Shown: positions 33,224 to 45,745 of the stretch, one piece after another
Layout: every line of letters starts with the position of its first letter
Position numbering within the stretch: the stretch's first letter is position 1
DNA from: Colletes latitarsis
Lineage: Eukaryota > Arthropoda > Insecta > Hymenoptera > Colletidae
Length of the DNA: 64,000 nucleotides
Direction: 5' to 3'
Assembly (NCBI RefSeq): GCF_051014445.1
Contig: NW_027488368.1
Span: forward strand, 4,650,001 to 4,714,000
Translations under genes and position numbers: made by a program
Notes under the pieces: generated by a model
Database searches by the model: none
Told to the model about the DNA's origin: nothing
Seen by the model: the letters and a program-made list of their open reading frames with translations, nothing else

Positions 33224-35127
33224 TTAACGCTAGCAGTAATATGCTATGCAACATCATGGAAAATAACGCCAATAACCAATGTACCAAATATTGAGTTCGA
33301 CCATTTAGGCACTGCTAGGTTATATCATAAAACTTGGATAACCGTTTTTACCATTGACCTAGAAGAAATCATCCTACACGAGGAACTCATCCTTGATAGC
33401 CTACATCTAGTAACACAGAACACCGGAGGATCCTACCAGGATCTCTTGCAGCATATTAAAGATAAGTTAATTAGGTTGAAACAAGAACGATTAGATCTAT
33501 TAGCTATGGTAGGATATAGAGAAACGGATACAGTAAGTAACCGCGTTAAGAGAGGATGGTTAAACCCCATAGGAGATTTGGCAAATGTACTTTTTGGAAC
33601 ATTGTCTCAGAAAGACGCCGAATATTACAATCAAGAAATCGATAAATTATATAGTGACAATAAACGCGTAAATGTTCTAATAAGTAACGAAACTCTAATT
33701 GTCAAAGGGATTTTAAAAGACTTTAGTAAATATCAAGAGAAAGTAACAAAAGTCAATGCGTTAATGAATAGAAACGTCCGAACCGTTCATCAAGAACTTA
33801 ATATGCTGTATACCACGTTACTAGTTAATGAAATTGCAGACGAATATTCGAATTTAGTAACTAAGTTACGAAACATCGTAAATTCCGGACTTCAAGGAAA
33901 ATTCAACATTGCCGCGGTACAAATGAGTAGTCTCTTAGAAACCTTGAAATATATGCAGAACCGTTTCGGTCAACATCAATTACTTTTTCCTATAGATCCA
34001 CAAAATTTACATAAATATATAAAGATCTCCGATGTATCCATTTTTATTATGAATCGAGACAAGCTTTGCTTTGAAATTAAACTCCCCGTAACCGAAGAAG
34101 AAATGTATAATTTGTACCAAATAATACCGATTCCGAAATTAGTAGAGGCCATCATGTATTTGCCTACCATACCGAAAAATACTTACTCATTGATTCCACT
34201 ACGAAGCGTTATAATCCAATAAATATAAATGAAATAGCTGATTGCAAGAAAATAGAGAAACTTTACATTTGTGAACGCCACACACCTGCATATGCGACTG
34301 CTTTACAAGACCCCTACCTTGTTCAAGCAATCCGTATTTTGCCAGAACAAGCCAAGTGCAAAACTGCAATGTTGAAATTGATAAATCCTATATGGATACA
34401 GCTCTCTTCTCAACAAGATTGGATATCAATTTCCCGCGAAGTCGAAAGCATACATAACTCCTGTAAAGGGCTTCCTCAAGAAACAAGGCTTTTGCAAGGT
34501 TTACATCGTATATATTTAGATAAGGAATGTATAGGCTCCGCGTTAACAGCCACTCTTATACCTCGAACTACAGATATTGATGTCAAAACATACCAACTAC
34601 AATTAGGCTTAGCTTCATTCAATGTCACTGAACTGAATAATACAATAATAGATTTTGCAAAAATACCTAGCTTACCGACGAATGTTATCGAGCCAGAACA
34701 TTTGTTACAATATGCTAGATCTTTTATGGATATTTCACAAGAAGCCGAGCGACTATCAACACATGTTAGGTCGACAACTAGGTACGAATCATTTTTGAGT
34801 AGTTTACAAATAATTGGAGCATCAGTAGCGACCATACTCGTCTTGTACGTATTATATAAATTAAAAGCTTTCCGTTTGCTTAAATACTTATTTACTAGAC
34901 CTTGTTATTATATTAATTGTTTCAATGTCGGAGGACGACAGCAAGCTTTTAATACCATAAATCCACATGTGACGCCTGACGTCGAATACTCTCCAGACCC
35001 GACGGCTCCCTTAACTCCGACTACAATCATAGAATCCCCGCTTGATGTACCTAAAACTCTGCGTTTTGATACAGGATCGCCAACACCCGCAATCAAAACT
35101 ATTAGATTTAAGCCATTAAAATTTTGA
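33223..35127 (+). pseudogene. env: F-type fusion glycoprotein, broken by one frameshift
   Basis: In errantiviruses this membrane glycoprotein, related to baculovirus F protein, mediates entry. The frame has no ATG of its own upstream of the conserved part, which fits a spliced start. It opens with a short hydrophobic stretch like a signal peptide. A furin-type RVKR ends at 33553, directly followed by GWLNPIGDLANVLFGTL, the conserved fusion-peptide region. Heptad-like helical sequence follows. The first frame ends at TAA 34220-34222, but the matching frame (one base off) is open from about 34160 to TGA 35125-35127. The break is most likely in the A-run near 34173-34179. The second part has a single membrane span at about 34807-34863 and a cytoplasmic tail of about 85 residues rich in Pro and Thr. 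The frameshift would remove the anchor. No restored form is given here. Confidence 0.88.
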
Positions 35128-35152
35128 ATATTGTAATCAAAATTTTAAAAAT

Positions 35153-35163
35153 AAGGAAAGGGG
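35153..35163 (+). promoter_or_regulatory. Polypurine tract
   Basis: AAGGAAAGGGG abuts the 3' LTR at 35164. It is the expected RNase H-resistant primer for plus-strand synthesis. The region 35128-35152 between env and this tract is AT-rich with no other feature. Confidence 0.9.
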
Positions 35164-35526
35164 TGTCATGCCGTAGGCCCCCATAGAAAATAAGTATTAC
35201 TCATAGCGATAAGGTTAGTCATAAGCGATACACCAAGAAGATGACGAACTTGTTGACTCCTTTAAGGGTAAAAACAAATGCGTCATACGCCCAGATCTAA
35301 CCCGCCTGTACTCAAACCAAAGATTATAAAAGCGTACCGCTCCTGGCCCTCGGGGCTCATTCTCACGTTTGATTTTGTAAGATGTGCATCAGTGTTCAGT
35401 CTCCGAATAAACCTTAGAGTATATCCTGATATCTTTGTCCGAGTGCTTGAACATTTCCCAATCAAAATCAACCTAATATTGTGACGCCGCAACTACTTGG
35501 ACAAGTCTGCAGCTTACGGCATAACA
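35164..35526 (+). repeat. 3' LTR (363 bp)
   Basis: Same length as the 5' LTR with about 12 substitutions and no indels by eye. The AATAAA at 35406-35411 and TATAAAA at 35325-35331 are conserved. It is preceded directly by a polypurine tract. Confidence 0.95.
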
Positions 35527-35530
35527 GTAC
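35527..35530. repeat. Target-site duplication GTAC, right copy
   Basis: Matches 28307-28310. It is followed by CACAGTGAAACAGTCGATT, the normal satellite continuation. Confidence 0.93.
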
Positions 35531-38500
35531 CACAGTGAAACAGTCGATTAAACCAGGTTTCGATCCATATTCTAGATGATAACGCATGTTAGGTCTGGGT
35601 TAGGTCTAGGATTTGCCCACATCTGGCTCATACTTTCGCATATTTCTCATACTTGTTAGCCAGATCCCTTTGCTTTTTCTGGATTGGGTCACACAGTAAT
35701 GTGGTACCACACTGAAACAGCCGATTAAACCTGGTTTCGATCAATATTTTAGATGATAACGCATATTAGGTCTGGCTTAGTTCTTGCATTTGCCCGCATC
35801 TGGCTCATACTTTCGCATTCTTCACATACTTGATGGACAGATCCTGGGTTTTTTTCTGGTTTGGATCACGTAGTAATGTGGTGCCACACGGAAACAGTCG
35901 ATTAAACCTGGTTTCGATCAATATTGTTGAGGATAACGCATGTTAGGTCTGGGTTAGGTCTAGGATTTGCCCTCATGAGGCTCATACTTTCGCATATTTC
36001 TCATACTAGTTGGCCTGATCCTTGGCTTTTTCTGGTCTGGATCACGTAGTAATGTGGTACCACACTGAAACAGCCGACTAAACCTGGTCTCGATCAATAT
36101 TTTAGAGGATAACGCATGTTACATCTAGGTTAGGCCTGGGATTTGCTCTCATCAGGCTCGTACTTCCGCATATTTCTCATACTTGATGACCAGATTCTGG
36201 GTTATTTCTGGTTTGGATCATGTAGTAACATGGTATCACACTGAAACAGACGATTAAACCTGGACACGATCAACATTTTAGAGGATAACGCTGGTTGGGT
36301 CTAGGTTAGGCCTGGGATTTGCCCTCATCAGACTCATACTTTCGCATTCTTCACATACTTGTTGAACAGATCCTGGGTTATTTCTGGTTTGGATCAGGTA
36401 GTAATGTCGTACCACACTGAAACAGCCGATTAACCCTAGTCACGATGAACATTTTAGAGGATAACGACGGTTAGGTCTCGGTTAGGTGTGGGATTTGCCC
36501 TCATCAGGCTCATACTTTCGCATATTTCTCATACTTGTTAGCCAGATCCTTTGCCTTTTCTGGATTGGGCCACACAGTAATGTGGTACCACACTGAAACA
36601 GTCAATTTTACCTGGTCTCGATCAATATTATAGAGCATAACGCATGCTAGGTCTAGGTTAGGCCTGGGATTTGCCCTCATCAGACTCATACCTTCGCATT
36701 CATCACATACTTGTTGTACTGATCCTGGGTTTTTTCTGGTTTGAAACAGGTGGTAATGTGGCACCACAATGAAACAGTCCATGAAACCTAGTCTCGGTCA
36801 AAATTTTAAAGGATATCGCATGTTAGGTCTGGGTTGGGTCTGGGATTTACCCTCACGAGGCTCATACTTTCACATATCTCTTATACATGTTGGCCTGATC
36901 CTGGGCTTCTTCTGTTTTTGATCACGTGGCAATGTGGTACCACATTGAAACAGTCCATGAAACCTGGTCTCGATCAATATTTTAGAGGATAACTCATACT
37001 AGGTCTAGGTTAGGTCTGGAATTTGCTCTCATCAGTCTCATACCTTCGTATTCATCACATACTTGTGAACAGATCCTGGGTTTTTTCTGGTTTGAATCAC
37101 GTGGTAATGTGGCACCACACTGAAACAGTCCATGAAACCTAGTCACGGTCAAAATTTTAAAGGATATCGCATGTTACGTCTGGGTTGGGTCTAGGATTTG
37201 CCCACATCTGGCTCATACTTTCGCATATTTCTCATACTTGTTAGCCAGATCCCTTTGCTTTTTCTGGATTGGGTCACACAGTAATGTGGTACCACACTGA
37301 AACAGCCGATTAAACCTGGTTTCGATCAATATTTTAGATGATAACGCATGTTAGGTCTGGGTTAGGTCTGGGATTTGCCCTCACGAGGCTCATACTTTCG
37401 CATATTTCTCATACATGTTGGCCTGAACCTGGGCTTTTTCTGTTTTTGATCACGTGGTAATGTGGTACCACATTGAAACAGTCCATGAAACCTAGTCTTG
37501 GTCAATATTTTAAAGGATATCGCATGTTAGGTCTGGGTTAGGTCTGGGATTTGCCCTCACGAGGCTCACACTTTCGCATATTACCCATACTTGTTGGCCT
37601 GATCCTGGGCTTTTTCCGGTTTGGATCAGGTAGTAACGTGATACCACACTGATGCAGTCGATTAAACCTGGACACGATCAACATTTTAGAGGATACCGCC
37701 GGTTAGGACTCGGTTAGGTGTGGGATTTGCCCTCATCAGGCTCATACTTTCCCATATTTCTCATACTTGTTAGCCAGATCCTTTGCTTTTTCTGAATTGG
37801 ATCACACAGTAATGTAGAAGCACACTGAAACAGTCAATTTTACCTGGCCTCGATCAATATTTTAGAGGATAACGCATGTTAGGTCTGGGTTAGGTCTGGA
37901 AATTGCTCTCATCAGCCTCGCACTTCCGCATATTTCTCATACTTGATGACCAGATTCTGGGTTATTTCTGGTTTGGATCATGTAGTAACATGGTATCACA
38001 CCGAAACAGTCAATTTTACCTGGTCTCGATCAATATTTTAGAGCATAACGCATGTTAGGTCTGGGTTAGGTCTAGGATTTGCCCTCATCTGGCTCATACT
38101 TTCACATATTTCTCATACATGTTGGCCTGATCCTGGGCTTTTTCTGTTTTTGATCACGTGGTAATGTGGTACCACACTGAAACAGTCCATGAAACCTGGT
38201 TTCGATCAATATTTTAGAGGATAACGCATGTTAGGTCTAGGTTAGGCCTGGGATTAGCCCTCATCAGACTCATACTTTCGCATTTTTCGGATACTGGTTA
38301 GCCAGATCCTTTGCTTTTTCTGGATTGGGTCACACAGTAATGTGGTACCACACTGAAACAGTCAGTTAAACCTGGATACGACCAATATTTTAGAGAATAA
38401 CGCATGTTAGGTCTGTGTTAGGTCTAGGACTTGCCATCATCTGGCTCATACTTTCGCATTATTCGCATACTTGTTGTACAGATCCTGGGTTTTCTCTGGT

Positions 38501-40300
38501 TTGAATCACGTGGTAATGTGGTACCACACTGAAACAGTCCATGAAACCTAGTCACGGTCAATATTTTAAAGGATATCGCATGTTAGGTCTGGGTTAGGTC
38601 TGGGATTTGCCCTCATGAGGCTCATACTTTCGCATATTTCTCATACTTGTTGGCCTGATCCTGGGCTTTTTCTGTTTTGGATCAAGGAAAAACGTGGTAC
38701 CTCACTGAAACAGTCGACTAAACCTGGTGTCGATCAATATTTTAGAGGATAACTTATGCTAGGTCTAGATTAGGCCTGGGATTTGCCCTGATCAGACTCA
38801 TACTTTCGCTTTCTTCACATACTTGTTGAACAGATCCTGGGCTTTTTCTGTTTTTGATCACGTGGTAATGAGGCACCACATTGAAACAGTCCATGAAACC
38901 TAGTCTCGGTCAATATTTTAAAGGATATCGCATGTTAGGTCTGGGTTAGGTCTGGGATTTGCCCTCACGAGGCTCACACTTTCGCATTCTTCACATACGT
39001 GTTGAACAGATCCTGGGCTTTTTCCGGTTTGGATCAGGTAGTAACGTGGTACCACACTGATGCAGTCGATTAAACCTGGACACGATCAACATTTTAGAGG
39101 ATAACGCCGGTTAGGACTCGGTTAGGTGTGGGATTTGCCCTCATCAGGCTCATACTTTCCCATATTTTTCATACTTGTTAGCCAGATCCTTTGCTTTTTC
39201 TGGATTGGATCACACAGTAATGTAGTACCACACTGAAACAGTCAATTTTACCTGGTCTCGATCAATATTTTAGAGGATAACGCATGTTAGGTCTGGGTTA
39301 GGTCTGGAATTTGCTCTCATCATTCTCATATCTTCGCATTCTTCACATACTTGTTGAACAGATCCTGCGTTTTTTCTGGTTTGAATCACGTAGTAATGTG
39401 GTATCACACTGAAACAGTCTATGAAACCTGGTTTCGATCAATATTTTAGAGGATAACGCATGTTAGGTCTAGGTTAGGCCTGGGATTAGCCCTCATCAGA
39501 CTCATACTTTCGCATTTTTCGCATACTTGTTGAACAGATCCCGGGCTTTTTCTGGTTTGGATCACGTGGAAATGTGGTATCACACTGAAACAGTCCAATA
39601 AACCTGGTTTCGATCAATATTTTAGGCGATAACTCATGTTAGGTCTAGGTTAGCCCTGGGATTTGCTCTCATCAGGCTCGTACTTCCGCATATTTCTCAT
39701 ACTTGATGACCAGATTCTGGGTTATTTCTGGTTTGGATCATGTAGTAACATGGTATCACACTGAAACAGTCGATTAAACCTGGACACGATCAACATTTTA
39801 GAGGATAACGCCGGTTAGGTCTCGGTTAGGTGTGGGATTTGCCCACATCAGGCTCAAACTTTCGCATATTTCTCATACTGGTTAGCCAGATCCTTTGCTT
39901 TTTCTGGATTGGGTCACACAGTAATGTGGTACCACACTGAAACAGTCAGTTAAACCTGGATATGACCAATATTTTAGAGGATAACGCATGTTAGATCTGG
40001 GTTAGGTCTAGGATTTGCCATCATCTGGCTCATACTTTCGCATTATTCGCATACTTGTTGTACAGATCCTGGGTTATTTCTGGTTTGGATCAGGTAGTAA
40101 TGTCGTACCACACTGAAACAGTCGATTAAACCAGGTTTCGATCAATATTCCAGATGATAACGCATGTTAGGTCTGGATTAGGTCTAGGATTTGCCCTCAT
40201 CTGGCTCATACTTTCGCATATTTCTCATACCTGTTAGCCAGATCCTTTGCTTTTTCTGGATTGGGTCACACAGTAATGTGGTACCACACCGAAACAGTAT
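35527..40300. repeat. 176-bp satellite, subfamily B (right of the LTR element)
   Basis: Continues the same monomer that the LTR element split, in the same phase and orientation, for about 27 monomers. Variants match the array left of the LTR element: GTTAGCCAGATCC with TTTGC, CACGAGGCTCATAC, ATGTTGGCCTGATCCTGGGC, GGACACGATCAACATTTTAG. Blocks recur at multi-monomer offsets (for example the CGCCGGTTAGGACTCGG type near 37690 and 39105). No gene is seen. The right edge is approximate, where CCGATTAATATTTTAG and GGTTATGTCTGG replace GATCAATATTTTAG and GTTAGGTCTGG. Confidence 0.93.
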
Positions 40301-43300
40301 ATTAAACCTGGTTCCGATTAATATTTTAGAGGATAACACTGGTTATGTCTGGGTTAGTTCTGGCATTTGCTATCATCTGGCTCATACTTTCGCGTTTTTC
40401 GCATACTTGTTGGACAGATCCTGGGTTTTTTCTGGTTTGGATAACGTAGAAATTTGGTACCACACTGAATCAGTCAATAAAGGCTGGTTCCGATTAGTAT
40501 TTTAGAGGATAACGCCGGTTATGACTGGGTTAGTTCTGGTATTTGACCTCATCTGGCTCGTACTTTCGCATTTTTCACTTACTTGTTGGTCAGATCTCGG
40601 GTTTTTTGTGGTTTGGATCCCGTCGTAATGTGGTTCCACACCGAAGCAGTCAATTAAACCTGGTTGCGATTAATATTTTGGAGGATAACGCTGGTTATGT
40701 TTGGGTTAGTTCTGGTATTTGCAATCATCAGGCACATACTTTCGCATTTTTCGCATACTTGTTGGGCAGATCCTGGGTTTTCCCTGGTTTGGATACCGTA
40801 GTAATGTGGTACCACACCGAAACAGTCAACTAAACCTGGTTGCGGTTAATATTTTTGAGGATAACGCCGGTTATGTCTGGGTTAGGTCTGGTATTTGCCC
40901 TCATGTGGCTCGTACTTTCGCATTTTTCGCATACTTGTTGGCCAGATCCTGGGCTTTTTCTGGCTTGGATCACGTAGTAATGTGGTGCCACACTGAAACA
41001 GTCAATAAAGTCTGGTTCCGATTAATAGTTTGGAGGATAACGCTGGTTACGTTTGGGTTTGTTCTGGTATTAGCAATCATCTCGCTCGTACATTCGCACT
41101 TTTCGCATACTTGTTGGCCTGATCCTGGGCTTTTTCTGGCTTGGATCACGTGGTAATGTGGTATCACACTTTCAATAAAAGCTGGTTCCGATTAGTATTT
41201 TAGAGGATAACGCTGGTTATGGCTGGGTTAATTCTGGTACTTGCAATTATCTGGCTCATACTTTCGCGTTTTTCGCATACTTGTTGGCCGGATCGTGGGC
41301 TTTTTCTGGTTAGGAGCACGTAGTAATGCGGTACCACACCGGAACAATCAATTAAAGCTGGATGCGATTAGTATTTTAGAGGATAACGCCGGTTATGTCT
41401 CGGTTAGGTCTGGGATTTGCCCTCATCTGGCTCGTACTTTCGCATTTTTCGCATACTTGTTGGCCAGATTCTGGGTTTTTTCTGATTTGGATCAGGTAGT
41501 AACGCGGTGCCACACCGAAACAATCAATTAATTCTGGTTGCGATTAATATTTTAGAGGATAACGCTGGTTATGTCTGGGTTAGTTCTGGTATTTGCTATC
41601 ATCTGGCTCATACTTTCGCGTTTTTCGCATACTTTTTGGGCAGATCCTGGCCTTTTTCTGGCTTGGACCACGTAGTAATGTGGTACCACACCGAAACAGT
41701 CAATTAATCCCGGTTGCGATTAATATTTTAGAGGATAACGCCGGTTATATCTCGGTTAGGTCTGGTATTTGCCCTCATCTGGCTCGTAATTTCGCATTTT
41801 TCGCATACTTGTTGGCCAGATCCTGGCCTTTTTCTGGCTTTGACAACGCAGTAATGTGGTACCACACCGAAACAGTCAATTAATCCTGGTTGCGATTAAT
41901 ATATTGGAGGATAACGCCGGTTATGTCTGGGTTAGTTTTGGTATTTGCCGTCATCTGGCTCGTACTTTCGCATTTTTCGCATACATGATGGCCAGATCCT
42001 GGCCTTTTTCTGGCTTGGACCACGTAGTAATGTGGTACCACACCGAAACAGTCAATTAATCCCGGTTGCGATTAATATTTTAGAGGATAACGCCGGTTAT
42101 ATCTCGGTTAGGTCTGGAACTTGCCCTCATCTGGCTCGTACTTTCGCATTTTGCGCACACTTGTTGGCCAGATCCTGGGTTTTTTCTGGTTCGAATCACG
42201 TAGTAACGCGGTACCACACCGAAACAGTCAATTAATACTGGTTGCGATTAATATTTTAGAGGAAAACGCCGGTTATGTCTGGGTTAGTTCTGGTATTTGC
42301 AATCATCTGGCTCATACTTTCGCATTTTTCGCATACTTGTTGGCCGGATCGTGGCCATTTTCTGGTTTGGATCACGTAGTAATGCGGTACCACACCGAAA
42401 CAATCAATTAAACCTGGTTGCGATTAATATATTGGAGGATAACGCCGGTTATGTCTGGGTTAGTTCTGGTATTTGCCCTCATCTGGCTCGTAATTTCGCA
42501 TTTTTCGCAAACTTGTTGGCCAGATCCTGGCCTTTTTCTGGCTTTGACAACGCAGTAATGTGGTACCACACCGAAACAGTCAATTAATCCTGGTTGCGAT
42601 TAATATTTTAGAGGATAACGCCGGTTATGTCTGGTTAAGTTCTGGTATTTGCCCTCATCTGGCACGTACTTTCGCGTTTTTCGCATACTTGTCGGCCAGA
42701 CCCTGGTCTTTTTCTGGTTTGGATCACGTAGTAATACGGTACCACACCGAAACAGTAAATTAAACCTGGTTGCGATTAGTATTTTGGAGGATAACGCCGG
42801 TTACGTCTCCGTTAGTTCCGGTATATGCAATTATCTGGCTCACACTTTCGCGTTTTTCGCATACTTGTTGCGCAGATCCTGTGTTTTTTCTGGTTTGGAT
42901 CACGTATTAACGCGGTACCACACCGAAGCAGTCAATTAATCCTGGTTGCGATTAATATCTTAGAGGTTAACGCCGGTTATGTCTCGGTTAGGTCTGGGAT
43001 ATGCCCTCATCTGGCTCGTACCTTCGCACTTTTTGCATACTTGTTGGCCAGATCCTGGCCCTTTTCCGGCTTGGACCACGTAGTAATGTGGTACCACACT
43101 GAAACAGTCAATAAAAGCTGGTTCCGATTAATAGTGTGGAGGTTAACGCTGGTTACGTTTGGGTCAGTTCTGGTATTAGCAATCATCTGGCTCGTACTTT
43201 CGCATTTCTCGCATACTTGTTTTTCAGATCCTGGCCTTCTTCTGGCTTGGACCACGTAGTAATGCGGTACCGCAACGAAAGAGTCAATTAAACCTGGTTG

Positions 43301-44250
43301 TGGTTAATATTTTAGAGGAAAACGCCGGTTATGTTTGGGTTAGGTCTGGGATTTGCCCTAATCTGGCTCGTACTTTCGCATTTTTCGCATACTTGTTGGC
43401 CAGATCCTGGGCTTTTTCTGGTTTGGATCACGTAGTAACGCGGTACCACACTGAAACAGTCAATTAAACCTGGTTGTGATTAATATTTTAGAGTAAAACG
43501 CCGGTTAAGTCTGGGTTAGTTCTGGGATTTGCCCTCCTCTGGCTCGTACTTTCGCATTTTTCGCATACTTGTTGGCCAGATCCTGGGCTTTTTCTGGTTT
43601 GAATAACGTAGTAATGTGGTACCACACTGAAACAGTCAATAAAAGCTGGTTCCGATTAATAGTTTGGAGGATAACGCTTGTTACGTTTGTGTTAGTTCTC
43701 TTATTAGCAATCATCTGGCTCGTACTTTCGCATCTTTGGCATACTTGTTGGCCAGGTGCTGGCCTTTTTCCGGCTTGGACCACGTAGTAATGTGGTACCA
43801 CAACGCAACAGTCAGTAATACCTGGTTGCGATTAATATTTTAGAGGATAACGGCGGTTATGTCTCGGTTAGGTCTGGAATTTGCCCTCATCTGGCTCGAG
43901 CTTTCGTATTTTTCGCATACTTGTTGGCCAGATCCTAGGCTTTTTCTGGTTTGGATCACGTACTAATGTGGTACCACACTGGAACAGTCAATAGAAGCTG
44001 GTTCCGAATAGTATTTTTGATTATAACGCCGGTTATGTCTGGGTTACGTCTGGTATTTGCCCTCATCTGGCTCGTACTTTCGCATTTTTCGCATACTTGC
44101 TGGCCAGATCCTGGCCTTTTTCTGGCTTGGACCACGTAGTAATGTGGTACCACACCGAAACAGTCAGTTAAACCTGGTTGCGATTAATATTTTAGAGTAT
44201 AACGCCGGTTATGTCTGGGTTAGGTCTGGTATTTGCCCTCATCTGGCTCG

Positions 44251-45745
44251 TACTATCGCACTTTTCGCAATACTTGTTGCCCAGATGCTGCACATTTTCT
44301 GGTTTGGAACACGTAGTAATGCGGTACCACACCGAAACAGTCAACTAAACCTGGTTGCGACTAATATTTTAGAGGATAACGCCGGTTATGTCTCGGTTAG
44401 GTCTGGGATATGCCTTCATCTGGCTCGTACTTTCGCATTGTTCGCATACTTGTTGGCCAGATCGTGGGCTTTTTCTGGCTTGGATCACGTAGTAATGTGG
44501 TACCACACTGTCAATAAAAGCTGGTTCCGATTAGTATTTTAGAGGATAACGCTGGTTATGTCTGGGATAGTTCTGGTATTTGCAATCATCTGGCTCGTAC
44601 TTTCGCATTTTTGGCATACTTGCTGGCCTGGTCCTGGCCTTTTCCCGGCTAGGACCACGTAGTAATGTGGTACCACACCGAAACAGACAGTTATACCTGG
44701 TTCCGATTAATATTTTAGAGGAAAACGCCGGTTATGTCTGGGTTAGTTCTGGCATTTGCCCTCATCTGTCTCATACTTTCGCGTTTTTCGCATACTTGTT
44801 GGCCAGATCCTGTCCCTTTTCTGGTTTGGATCACGTAGTAATGTGGTACCACACTGAAACAGTCAATTAATCCCGGTTGCGATTAATATTTTAGAGGATA
44901 ACGCCGGTTATATCTCGGTTAGGTCTGGGATTTGCCCTCATCTGGCTCGTACTTTCGCATCTTTCGCATACTTGCTGGCCAGATCCTGGCCTTTTTCAGG
45001 CTTGGACCTCGTAGTAATGTGGGACCACACTGAAACAGTCAATTAAACCTGGTTCCGATTAATATTTTAGAGGATAACGCCGGTTATGTCTGGGTTAGGT
45101 CTGGTATTTGCCCTCATCTGGCTCGTACTATCGCACTTTTCGCAATACTTGTTGCCCAGATACTGCACTTTTTCTCGTTTGGAACACGTAGTAATGCGGT
45201 ACCACACCGAAACAGTCAACTAAACCTGGTTGCGACTAATATTTTAGAGGATAACGCCGGTTATGTCTCGGTTAGGTCAGGGATATGCCCTCATCTGGCT
45301 CGTACTTTCGCATTGTTCGCATACTTGTTGGCCAGATCGTGGGCTTTTACTGGCTTGGATCACGTAGTAATGTTGTACCACACTGTCAATAAAAGCTGGT
45401 TCCGATTAGTATTTTAGAGGATAACGCTGGTTATGTCTGGGTTAGTTCTGGTACTTGCAATCATCTGGCTCGTACTTTCGCATTTTTGGCATACTTGTTG
45501 GCCTGGTCCTGGCCTTTTCCCGGCTATGACCACGTAGTAATGTGGTACCACACCGAAACAGACAGTTATACCTGGTTCCGATTAATATTTTAGAGGAAAA
45601 CGCCGGTTATGTCTGGGTTAGTTCTGGCATTTGCCCTCATCTGTCTCATACTTTCGCGTTTTTCGCATACTTGTTGGCCAGATCCTGTCCCTTTTCTGGT
45701 TTGGATCACGTAGTAATGTGGTACCACACTGAAACAGTCAATTAA
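44251..45745. repeat. Five-monomer (875-bp) duplication in subfamily D
   Basis: The marker TACTATCGCACTTTTCGCAA at 44251 recurs at 45126, an offset of 875 bp. Flanking variants repeat in the same order: TTGCCCAGAT, the shortened CACACTGTCAATAAAAGC monomer, then CACACCGAAACAGACAGTTA at 44674 and 45549. A 5-monomer unit minus a few bases accounts for the length. Confidence 0.75.

Larger units (their letters stand above)
29898..33227 (+). pseudogene. pol: protease, reverse transcriptase, RNase H, integrase; one in-frame stop
   Basis: Numbered from 29904, after the slip site, in -1 frame to gag. Aspartic protease: LIDTGAGINL with catalytic Asp53. Reverse transcriptase: VVIDFRQLNEKTP about 271-283, FDLASGFHQI about 308-317, MPFGLKNAP about 341-349, YLDD 371-374. 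RNase H: ATDAS (Asp520), Glu562, TDHQP (Asp587), Asp630. Integrase: zinc site His767/His774/Cys804/Cys807 and catalytic Asp837, Asp897, Glu933 with the classic 35-residue spacing between the last two. A TAG at 32976-32978 interrupts the frame; after it the same frame stays open to TAA at 33225-33227 and contains the NPWVGPYRVI (GPY) C-terminal integrase motif. The stop thus removes only the integrase tail. All catalytic residues that I can see are intact. The end of pol overlaps the candidate env splice acceptor. Confidence 0.93.
28311..35526 (+). mobile_element. Errantivirus-like Ty3/Gypsy LTR retrotransposon with env (7216 bp)
   Basis: A complete insert bounded by 363-bp direct LTRs that begin TG and end CA, with a 4-bp GTAC target duplication. 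Internal order is primer-binding site, short leader ORF, gag, pol (protease, reverse transcriptase, RNase H, integrase with a GPY motif), env and polypurine tract. The gag-protease-RT-RNaseH-integrase order identifies Ty3/Gypsy (Metaviridae). The env with a furin-type site followed by a GWLNPIGDLANVLFGTL-like stretch identifies the insect errantivirus group. The two LTRs differ at about 12 positions by my reading (about 97% identical). Pol has one in-frame stop, env one frameshift, and the gag zinc knuckle lacks its last Cys, so this copy looks defective though recently complete. Confidence 0.95.
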
